Shown here: positions 35,901 to 47,900 of the stretch, piece by piece
Position numbering within the stretch: position 1 is the first letter of the stretch
Layout of the letters: each line of letters opens with the position of its first letter
Assembly (NCBI RefSeq): GCF_030867145.1
Contig: NC_134415.1
Span: 18,640,417-18,704,416 of the forward strand
DNA length: 64,000 bases
Direction of reading: 5' to 3'
Origin: Opisthocomus hoazin
Lineage: Eukaryota > Chordata > Aves > Opisthocomiformes > Opisthocomidae
Notes under the pieces: model-generated
The model's database searches: none
Seen by the model: only the letters and a program-made list of their open reading frames with translations
What the model was told of the DNA's origin: nothing
Position numbers and translations under genes: made by a program

Positions 35901-38900
35901 GTCTGTAGCTTAAGCTACAAACCTCTTTAGCTCTTTATACCTCTATGAGAATATGGAAAGGAAAGAAAGGCTGAGGAGGAGGTGTGCTGATTTCTGTGGA
36001 GAGTTAAGACTGTCTTTGAAACTGGCTGTTGCCGCAGCAGACCTGCAGGGCTGAAGGCTACGATATCTGCCAGAAGTAAAGAAAGAAGGCCTGACCTTGG
36101 GGCTGGTAAGGATTCTGAATGAAGAAATTCCACTGATTTCCCTTGTGTTGGGAAAATGACGTTGTGAGACTCCAACTGACAAAGATCAAAGCCTGCCAGA
36201 AGTGGCCTGAACATGGGATAGAGATAAACCTCTGAAAAGCTAGAGGTTACATCTTGCATCAGAGCTGCTCTCTTGTGCTGCTACATTGGGAAGCAGAAGC
36301 ATGGTAGCATGTGGGATTGCCTTGCAGAACTAGCACGTAGACTGTTTGCTACTCATTCAAATTATGCAGTCAGTGCCAGGATCTCTGGGCAGAAGAGGAG
36401 CTGAGTATGGATATGTGAATATTATGTATGCAGGAGTAATTCAGCGGAGGTGAGACTGTAGACGAACAGGGACAACAGTGAGCTGATGTATGTGTGATAG
36501 TGAAGTGGGTTGTGGACTACTTACTCATTTTATTTCTTACCCAATCAAAATCCTCAGAGGGAACTGGAAAAACTGCTGGTTGGTCAGTTGGAGAGACTCG
36601 TGGCATAGAACGTCTGATAAACTGACTCAATGACTAACTAAAGAAATGGTTGAGGACATGTTTTTACTAAAATTCTTAAACTACAGAATCCTCTGAGCTC
36701 AAGGAAAGGGTGTACTGAAGCAAGATTAAGCATGCAGAAGGATTTTTAGCTTTACTGACTTCTGTGTCATCTATATATGCAGCTGTCATGGTACTAACTT
36801 CAGAGAACTGATATTGTCATCCCCTTTTCGGGAACCACAAGAAGACAAAACTCCCAGTCTATTTGTGTCTTGGTCACCCATTAGTTTGCTGTAACACTTG
36901 GCATCTGTCATAATATTTTCATTCTGCTGTGCTTCCAAAATGAAGAAAATAGTCTTTTTGAAAGAGATTTGGGGAAAAGCCTGATCGGATTCCTGTGGTA
37001 GTAGGGTGGTTCGTAAGTTGCTTTGCAGTCCTAGAGTAAGAAAATCTCTGATTCAACTTGACTTGCTTGTATTTCTGTAGTCTGCTTCCCTGGCGGAGAG
37101 GGACTGTAGGAAATCTGGGAAGCGAACTTCTGGATAAATTTGACAGGTACTTGTGTAAAGGGGGGGGAAGAGAGGGTATTATTGATCCTGCCAAATCTTT
37201 TGAGTCTAAGGTGGTAACATAACATTGTTAAAATGAAATATGGAGCAGCTAAGACTTGTTTGGAATATCTTGTTTTCAAGTGTTCAGCCTGCTTAGTCCT
37301 ATGGAGAGCTCTAAAACCATCACTCCTGTATTAAAGATACGGAAAAAAAGAAAAAGCTAAGATCAACTAAAGTGTTAATGAAAGCTTCTGATTTTAATGG
37401 CTTTCATTCCTATGTCCTGCAACTAGATGAATACTGTCTGAGCATAACTTTAAATATTGCAGAAGATGGTGATGACTGTCCTCAGAGACTGAAAAAGCAG
37501 AAAATTCAGGTTTCACATTGGAGCTGTTTTATTTTTGCCTTCAAAGAAGCTGAATTAGCAAATGCAAGAGTGTGCAGAAGTGAAAACAAACACTGTAGCG
37601 CACTCATATCTGCTGTTGACTCTGGCTTGTAAGATCTCTTCTGGAGAAAGATGACCGTACAGCCTTAGCTACCAAGACGTCACAACTATAGCAGGCTATA
37701 GTCAAGTTAAGATGATGGACAACTAAATCACAAAAAGGAAGCCTGCAGAGGGTGGAAGTAGGACAGGTAGCCTGGGAGGAATACAGAGGAATTATCTGAG
37801 CAGCCAGTGATCAGGTTAGGAAAGCTAAAGCACTGATATAATTAAATCTGGCCAAGGAATGTCAAGGGCAACAAGAAAAGCTTCTGTAGGTATGTTGGTG
37901 ATAAAAGGAGGACTAAGGAAAATGTGGGCCCTCGCTGGAAGGAAACGGGAGACCTGGTTACTTGGGATATGGAGAGAACTGAGGTACTCAACTCTTTTGC
38001 CTCAGTCTTTGCTGGCAGGTGCTCCAACCATACCACCCAAGTCACAGAAGTGATCTCTGGAAGTGGTAATGTCATCTTGCTCCTGCTGCCTGGGAACACA
38101 GCTCTGAGGATGCTGCTGCAGTAGAGTGTGGTGCCAGGTTTTTTCATTCTAGCTTGTGCCCCCTATAGATTTTGATGCTCAGGGACTGCAAGATCTTGCC
38201 CTGAAGCTTTGGATGAAAGAATGCGTTCATCCAATGTGGGCTTAACTTCAGGCAAGTTGGTTTAGTCCTTATTTGTCAACCTGTGTTGCTGCTGTGTTTC
38301 ACGTGACCAAATTGTGGTCCCTGGGTAGCATCTCAGTACACCTTTTTCATTTGCCTTATTACTCTTTGTTCATTGGAATACTTCTCCATATTGGGCTGAG
38401 TTAAGACTCCAGCCTTTATGCAACATTGCTCCTGTCTTGTTTTTGACAAATCAAGCCCTTGGAATATAACACTTGGAAGCCATATGGGTTGAATGCTGAA
38501 AAGTGTAAGATCGTATGCAGGCTGTAAAATGCCACACTTAATCCAACCAAATAAATGTGAACTCTACTGTGTGCGCTGCAATACTGTAAAGATATTGTTG
38601 TACGGGTTCTGTCCTGTCTAGATGTGATAAACCCATGTTGTTATGTTACGCAAAGGTATACCTCTTTATTGCCTTTTATTTAATATTTGGAAGGAAAGCA
38701 GATGATGTCTGGAAAATGAGCTTCTCTGGCAGAACTTCCCTTGCATGCTCTGTTCTCAAATGTGTCATAACTGTTGATGAAAACGCTAACAATTTGCAGA
38801 GGCGCTACTTGTAACTGCCTTGGCAGAAGGACGGGTAGGCAGGAAAGGGCAATATGGCAGACAATGGGACAGTAGACCTTGAGCCACAGTGACAGTGAGC

Positions 38901-41900
38901 TGCCGAGAGAGGTAATTTGCATTAGCTAAAACCAAAATAAACTACTGTTCTCAATCAGAACTGCAAAAGCCACACAGATTTGATTGCATTCTTCTCTAGC
39001 AATCTCTATACAATGGTAGACGCAGAACCCAGGAAATGATACACTGGAGTCTTTGGCTTTGTGTGTGTTGGTGTTTTTTAAATAGCTTTGTGGTGATTGG
39101 TTTTCTAGAAAATCCTTTTTTTTTTTTTTTTTAACTGGAGGACAAAGTTTGTTTAAAACTAAGAAGTATAAATGGAAATGCATTCAGTGAGAGAAAGGTC
39201 TGTGAAGGTTAATATGTCTGCTTTAGTTAAGCTCAATAACAAGAAAAAAAACTTGTTGGAGGCATTGCAGTGATGGGATGACAAACTGGCAACTAGGTTT
39301 ATGTTGCTGTAGGATTTATGATCCTGGAAAATACAGCTAACTCTCTACACCTTACCTTCTGATCCAGCACTGTGGCTCTTCAAGAAGAGTGACTGTTAAA
39401 TAGTCGTTTCAAAAGTTGGGAGGAGCTTAACTTCTTTGGGACATTTTGGTGTGAAAGGTGAAAAGATTGAGAGTTTTTCTTGTATAGTGAAAATACAGGT
39501 TATTCACAGTGAAGTGAAGTTCTTTCCCTGGGGTTCTAATGAAGATTACTTTGTTATGTGTGTGTGTTTTGGTTTGGTTTGTTTTGGGTTTTTTTTGTGA
39601 AATACTCTTTACTTTTTTTTGTGCTTGGAAACTCGAATGTTGCATTTGCCTGGCTCTGTGGGACTGCAGGCTCTGTCTCTGCTCAGCCAGCTCTGGGACA
39701 GGACCATTGCTGGCTGTTGCAGAGAAACCAGTTGGTTATAAGCTTAAGAAACAGATCCTTTTAAGTGCACTTGGTTTGGTGCGTCATAAAGAACCCGCTT
39801 AACTAATTGCATTTTAAACCACAGCAAGAGGAGCCAGAAGTCCAGCTTTGACAGGTGTTCTTTGCTTTGTTTTGCTTTGGAGGCTTAGAGGCCTTCAGGA
39901 GGAGTCAGTTGCCCAAATGTAGGCATCTGGTGCTGCTACAGTATTGGAGAACCTGTGTGGGACTAGCAGATACGATGCAAGGTGCAAGGATTCCCCTGCA
40001 CCTCTCCACAGCTGTGGTGGGAGACAAAGCAAGGCGCTTGTGCATGTGGAGAGGAACAGTAGGTGCCTGTGATCAGGCACTTGAATTCCTAAATCTTCTC
40101 TGCTTTTCAGCCCTATATATCCCTTACTGTCCCTGTGCTCCATTGTGGTAGCGGTGTTCCTCAGGGAACACCCAGGGTCTGTACTGGGACCAGTACTGTT
40201 AAATATCTTATTAACAGTACTGGGACCAGTACTGTTAAATACATTATTAAGGCCATAGATAGTGGGATTGAGTGCACCCTCAGCAAGTTTGCAGGTGACA
40301 CCAAGCAGAGTGATGCAGTTGGTTTGCTTGAGGGAAGGGATGCCATCCAGAGGCACCTTGACAGGCTTGAGCAGTGGGCCCATGTGAACTGCATTAAGTT
40401 CAGCAAGGCCAAGTGCAAGGTCCTGCACCTGGATTAGGGCAGTCATCAGTATCGGTACAGACTGGGTGATGAATGGACTGAGAGAAGCCCTGCAGAGGAC
40501 TGGTGGGTACTGGTGGACAAAAAATTGGACATGAGCTGGCAATGTGAGCTAGCAGCACAGAAGGCCAACTGTATCATGGGTTGCATCACAAGAAGGGTGG
40601 CCAGCAGGGCGAGGGAGGTGATTCTGTTCCTTCACTCTGCTCTGGTGAGACCCCCACCTGGAGTCCTGTGTCCAGCTCTGGGGCCTGCAGCACAAGAAAG
40701 ATGTGGACCTGTTAGAATGGGTCCAAAGGAGAACTGTGAAAATGATCCAAGAGCTAGAACATTGTATGAAGCAAGGCTGAGAGTGCTGGGGTAGTTCATC
40801 CAGGAGGAGAGAAGGCTTTGGAGAGACCTTTTTGTGGCCTTTCAGTACTCAAAGTGGGCTTAAATAAAGATGGAAAGAGTCTTTTTATTAGGTCTTGTAG
40901 GGTAATATGACAAGGGGTAATGATTTTAAACTAAAAGAGGGTAGAATTATATTGAGGGTAGAATTATATTTCCTGTAAGGAAGAAATTCTCTACTATGAG
41001 GTGGTGAGGCACTGGATCTGGTTGCCCAGAGAAGCTGTGGATGCCCTCTCCCTGGCAGTGTTCAAGGCCAGGCTGGATGGGGCTTTGAGCAGCCTGGTCT
41101 AGTGGAAGGTGTCCCTGCCCATGGCAGGGGGGTTGGAACTAGGTGATCTTTAAGGTTCCTTCCAACCCAAATCATTCTATGATTCTATGTTATTACAACA
41201 TTTTTAAAGAAATCTGGAGTTCCCCTTCCATTGGCATAGGCTACATTTTGTTTCTAAATCTGTAAGCATAGATCTGAAGCACTGCTCATCTTCAGCTCTG
41301 TAGCCTCCTCTGCTCCCACAACACTGCTCAACTTTGCTTTTGTTCCTTCTGCATGGTTTCTAGTGCTGCACCTTTTGTATCGGTCTAAAAATTCAATTTA
41401 AACTCTATTCTGCTGTTTTGCTTGCTCTGTTGTATAACTGCATCAATAAAAGTCCTCTTTAAAAGAGCACTTCACAAAACAGGTGTCTAGATTTGCAATG
41501 CACAGTAAAATCTCTTGTACAGGAGTCCTACGATAACTTAATTCTCATGAGTGCCGGCACACTGTCTCCCACTAAAGTTGTGGGATTGCTTTCTGCTCTC
41601 CAAGAGTTTGGAGTTAGTTTCTTTTGAATGTTGCATTTTTCTTCTGTGTCTCTGCATAGTTGTTCAGTAGTTTCTTCTGTCATGTTTATGTCTGGCTTGT
41701 GTAATAATCCTAGACAGCAACATTTACCAGAACAGATGAAAGACATTGTAATGAAAATAACATTTTGTGGTAACAGTGGCTGTCAATCTAAATATGTGTC
41801 TACTTTAACTGTAAGCATATGGATTCATGGGTCCGACAGTCACCAAGAAGGGAACTTCTTTCCAGGCTGCAAAAGCTCTTCACAAGGCAGAAAAACTCTG

Positions 41901-44900
41901 CGGGTAAATGTTCTCATCCCAGGTCTGTCCATCACTGAAGACAAATAATAGTATAACCCCTGGAACGCAGGTTTGTACCACGTATTCAGTCTATCTTACC
42001 TGACCTACAGGGGTTTGATGTTATTTATGTATTCATGTCTCTAGAAGATGATGCTTAATTTTGTAGCATGCTGAAATATTAGGCTGTACTTTATTCCCTT
42101 TATTTTTGAGACTGCATATTCTGCAAGTTGATTTAGGTGTTAAAGTTTGCTTTGACAGCTGTGTCTCTGAATGCCAAATACTTTGCCTTGATCCAGAAAA
42201 TGTTAGGGGCCAAGAAATATTATTCTCATTGAAATGCACCCTGTCAAAACAAAAATTTCAGGGATGAGAAAACTGGTCCATTTGAAAGCACGAATGAAGC
42301 ATCCCAGGACAGACCTGGGATGTCTGATCCTGGAGTGGAAGCCCTTGTGGTCAGGGCTGAGTTCTCCTGCCTGTTCAGACAGCTTATGTATTTGGAACAG
42401 TTTGTGGAACAGTAAGTCAGCTGAACTGGGAGCTGCCTGCGCCTTGTCAACAGAAGTACAGAGAGCAGGAGTATGCCTCAAGTCAGTTTTGTTTTTGTTC
42501 TTTAAAATGCCCTATTTGAGACTCTGGGCAGAACTCTTCTGCATTTGGAAATCTACACTTCTGAATCTTCTTTAGGAGATGCATATGCTTATCCTTTTTT
42601 CCTTAACCTAGCAAGAACGGGTTTTAAGAATGAGGGGGGGGGGGGGGGGTGATGTTTAGTACCCTGTGCTGTTGTAGGCTACTGTGGGACTGAGCACAGC
42701 CAACCCTTCCTTCTGAAGCTGCGCGAGTGTGCAAAAGAGGAAGAAAAAGGCGTGAGAGCAGGCAGGCCAGGATGCGGGACCATGTGGTGCAGTGGTTATT
42801 TTCAGCTGAGAGAGAGGAATCCTGAGATTCAGACTCTGATTTAAAACAAGGACAGAAAAGAAACAACAATAAACACCACCAAAACTGCAAACAAACAAAA
42901 AAGTCCACGCGGGTATTTTTATACATATTCCTGCCTTTAACAGTAATGGTGTTTGTTGTTTCAGAATGCTCTTTGGATGGGCTGAAATACTGTTTTGAAG
43001 CTTCTCAGGCAGAGGATGAAGTGGAATGGGGGGGAATCTTGTGTGTTTTGGGAAGTTGTTGAAAGCCCAGTGTTACTGTTCAGGACTGGAGGTGTGCGAT
43101 CAGTGTGGGCTGAGCAGCTCTGAAGAGACAGGCAGAGGAGTGCTCTTCTGGGCACTGATCGGCTGTAAGTGCCTGAGGAGAGCTTGCTCTTGCAGCTTTG
43201 AGCTCAAAAGCTTGATGTCATGGAACCTGAAGTCTTAATAGAGTAACAGAATAGAGAAGTCTCCATGGTTAAGACAGCTGGTGAAACACTGTTTTCAAGA
43301 TTTTCCCGTACTGGAGTCCTGGGACTTTTTCTTGAAGGTCTTGTAAGTGCTAAGCTGCTGCAGCCTAAGAGAAAACTCAGCTGGCAGATGTCCCCAGGGA
43401 GTTTCTCGCTGAATCCAGTAGCCCTTTTTGTGGGAGCTCATAATTTGCTACTTTTCGCTAGCAGGGAGGATGCTGAAAGGTTTCTTTTTCTGGTGCTCTT
43501 GCTCTACTGAAGTCATTAGTTCATTAGTAACTAAGGAACAGAAGCATTTACAGGAAGAGCTCCTAGAAGCTGGCAGTAGACTCTTCTCTGAAAGAAAAGC
43601 TGTTTTGATCCTGTTTGTTTTTTTTCTGAGGGGTGAGAGGCTTGTCCAGAGTGATCCAGCTGCTGGTGAAGCATCTTGTAAAATGTGGCTTGGGAAGCAT
43701 CATTAATGTTATCTCATCTGATCAGTCAAGCAGCCCTACAGAAGGGACCAAGAATGACGACTTTACTTCAAAGGGTCGCTTAGTCCTGCATCATGTCAGA
43801 TGACTACATTAAACTTGAAAGTGGGCAATGAAATATTGGAAGAGTATGTGATATTTACAGAAATCTGGGGGATGTCAGATGTGCTAAAGTATGATCTCAT
43901 CTTATGATCTCTGGAAAGGATATTGCTCAGGTATCTTCAATGATACTTTTCTTGTGCTATCTGTAGTAGAGACAGTACTTATTTTTGATGTACCTTCTCC
44001 TGTGACGTACGTGCAGTACTTGGAGTAACCTTGCCAGTAATTGATTCAGATTAGCTCATTACACAAGGCTGGATTAAGTACTTATAAAATCAGGTTAAAT
44101 TTCATCTCTTTGGGGGAGTGAAGGGGAAGTTCAAACAATAAAGCCTGCGTCCATACTAGTGCATTTCCAGATTCTCTTTTGGTTTTCAGGAAGCATTATG
44201 GTCAAAGGACTGGTCCTCAACAGGATTGCATTGTCATGGGCTGAACAGTGGGTCAGAGGACTCAATGTTAAATTCAGCGTTGGGTGTTTTGGTTTAGTGT
44301 TGTTTTTTTTCTGCAACACGTAAAGAAAGGTAACTGTTGTTACAAACTGGTGGTTAGAGCATCAACGCTTGCAGGACTTTTTTGAACAAATTTATAGTGA
44401 CTGTTGACAAATTGGATCTTGACTGATGAGCTTAGGGAGGTAGTAATAACATCCTGCCATTCATATGCTTTCTTATTTACTTCACATTAGAAGTGGAAAA
44501 AAGTGATGACAAATTGCAGGGGGAGGTAAGTTTGTTCTGTAAACAGCTAGCCTTGTTGCAGAGTGGTGCTGTGCTACAGTCTCTGTTCTTAAGCTTCTGT
44601 TCCCATAGGTGCTGTTGTGGCAAGCTGAAGCATCTTGTTAGGTGGGAAAGTGCTTTCCGGAAGGTGGTTGTGTTTAAGCTCCACATGAATTAATTCATTT
44701 AAGTTTGAAACCTGGTTCTTGGACAAGAGGAGTCTTGTCTCAATAAATGTGAGGTGATGCTGGGTCACAGCAAAGCTTTCTGGGGTAGCAGTGTTGTGCT
44801 CTGCCCAATTTGGGCTGTGAACTGAGGACAAAACTGTCTTGTAAATTCAAGCTGATGTCCATGCTGTGAATTGAATAAAACCTGTTAGGTGGCCAGCTTA

Positions 44901-47900
44901 GCTGCCAGTCAGTGTTGGTTTGTATTGATGCAGACGTGTAGCTTATGCTGACATGTCAGGTGATTTAATAAGATCCATATTATACAGGGAAAACATCAAA
45001 TCAGAATGAGCATAAAGGTAGTAATGTGCAATCTTCACCTAGCTTGGACTTGATTGCTGTGCTGATTCTGAGCAGAATAGCCTTGAAATAAGGTGAGGCA
45101 CTGGACTTTTCAAAAAGAGTGGTAAAGTTTAAAAGCAACTCACTGATGCTTCTGAGATAAAAGGCAGTAAATGTAATCTGAACCCTCCTCTCATGTGGTA
45201 GATATGTTCTTGTTATTATCCGAGGGAAGAATAGCAAGGCCATACCAAAGTGTGGTTCAGTGTCAGGTTGCCTAGCTTTTGCAGACTAAGATTAGCATTT
45301 TGGAGGCCCCAGTGCTTGTAACATTGCATATAAGCCTTTAGCGGCAGGTTGAAGTCTTGCTTAGTATTCTGAAATGGTAAAAGCATGAAAAAGCTGTAAT
45401 GTATGTGTTTCTATCCAAAAATAGACAACCAAAACCACAAGAAATACAAATGTAACAAGGAATTTCTTATTCTGTTGTATGAAAGACCTTTTATATGGTG
45501 ATGGAAGAAGATAACTCTAGGAGTCACTGGCTGTTTCTGAAGCTTTGAAAATTCTCCCTTCCAGTTGGAATGATGCTGTTTGCATTTTGTCTGGTTGGAG
45601 CCCCCTGCAGGCTTATACTCTGTGTGCTCAGGTTTTGCTGGGTTAGAATAGTGCTTTTGTAGCATTGATCTCATTGGATATGTGTGGATGCTGTTTTTGT
45701 TGCAGCAGGAATAGTTTCAAAGATGTTGAAAAGTTATTAAAATGCTTCCTTTTACTGTAGAGTCTATGAAGACAAATGATGGCTACAGATAGAGGCTTCC
45801 CTATATAGGTGTTAAGGATTTGTAAGGAAGTCTGTCTTCAGGCTGTGAAATGAGCTAATTTATAATGAAGTGCAATTAATCTCTAGTGATATACGTACAC
45901 TGAAAGGCTCCCAGTCTCTACATTCTTGCCTGTTTTAATTTTTCTGCATCCATTTTGTTACTTAGGCAGCATTACCTCCTTAAAGTCCTTCATTCATTCT
46001 TGCCTTTTGACTCCTCCTCCTCCTTAAACAGTCAGCTACGTTTCCATCCTCTTCTCCTCCACTATCCTTCTGTGTAATGTATTTTCAAAACAGCAAAGCT
46101 ACTACTGTTTTTCTTTCTGTGGTTGTGTATAACTAGGGGGGGCACACACCAATCCAACAGCTAAAATGCAAGGACCAGTGCCTTTAGCAACAATAATATA
46201 GTCCTGAGTTTAATAAAGCTATTTGAACTTCTGCAACTTGCTCCAAATTTTGAGTACTGGCTCAGGAACCTTGTGCTCATATACGTGCATGTAGTGCTTT
46301 GATGTTGCAGAAGGAATTAAGTCACTTTTCAAGAAAATATAGTATCTCTTATTTGAATAACTAGTCACGTTTTAAATCGGTGGCACTGTACAACTTGTAG
46401 TTCTTGTTCACATGGGACAAAATCTCTGGGAAATGGAGATTAGCATATATTAAATTTAAGTCAATTTGTCGGATAACAAAATGCGGTATTTAGCTGAACT
46501 AAACTGTTGTGTAGAGAGAAGAAATTATGTAGTCTTGATTGTCTTATTGCAACAAACTATAGATAATAGAAAACTGTCCACCAAATCAGTCATCTCCGCA
46601 TCATTAGGCATGTCTATTTTACTCTTATAGTTTGCTAATCGCCTTGTTAGGGTTGTCTTCTCACATCATGAGAAACCATTATAAATAGAATTTTTCTACT
46701 TTTTCATTAAATAAAGGGATAGAGGATTGCTTTTTTCCTAAGCTGTGGTTAAAGCTGGTTATTTGTGTATTAACGAAAGCAAGAGATGGAAACTTGATTT
46801 AGAAGAAAATACTTTAAGACTTGTTGACTCCAAAAATTTTATTAGTGCAAGCAGTTTTAGGATTTTTCCGAATATTTTGAAAGGTGGAGCCTGGTTTCTA
46901 AAAGAAACTGTATGCATCTTTATCTTGTAATGATTTTAAAAGCTGAATTTGAATGAACTTGATGTGGTCATCTGCATGTACAATCAATAGGTACTTTTTG
47001 GGAAGATGTGTGATATTTAGTAGTGTCTGAAATTAGCCTCTGAAATTATTCTGAGTTATAATTTAAGAGTTCATCCTGAAAATGTTCCTTCCAATTTATT
47101 AATTAAGGTATTAAGCTGGTGATGAGAGGGTGGTGAAACAGTCCTGGATAACTTCAGTAACCACCCTTGTAAAATGAAGACCTTTTAAACAATGCAGAGC
47201 CTGAAAGTTAGTTTTTAGACACTGCCTGTGAGAAATTTAGGTTTGAAAGTTGTTCTCTCTCCCTGTACTCCAGTCATCCATCCTTGTTCAGGATGGCATT
47301 TTAGTTTGAGTTACTCATTATGTGCTTCTCTACGCACACCTGTAGACCTAATTTAGGTGATGATGTTTTCTTTCTCCTTCATGTATGCTGAGCATAGATA
47401 GCTATGCTACAGGTTTGTGTGCTTCCGTAGGCACATGGGGTTAAAATTCAGTAGGATGCATTGATTTTACACTAGGGACTTTAGCACAGACAGACTTTGG
47501 CAGCATTTATTGGCACAGATAAGGCGATTTAAATCAGGCACACAAGGGTCAGAGTTTCAAAGATCCACAGGCTTGTGCTTGTTTTGACTTCAGGGGGAGG
47601 TGGCTAAATTCTTCTAAAATTATGGCCATGAGGCCATAGCTACAGTTAAGTTGCATGTCAATATAGGCAGTTATTCTTGAAACACAGCGTAGGTATCTAC
47701 TGAACATAGTCATTCTCATCACATGTACAAGATCACATGTACAAGAGCATCTTTGTAACTAAATGTAGCGGCTTAATGCAGGCAGAAGCACCATGCATGC
47801 AGTGTCTTGTTTTTTTCCAAACACTTTTTTTAATTGGAAGAATACGAGAGAAAAGGATTTTAGAAGTCTGTTGTCCAAAAATGCCAGTTCTACTTCTGTT

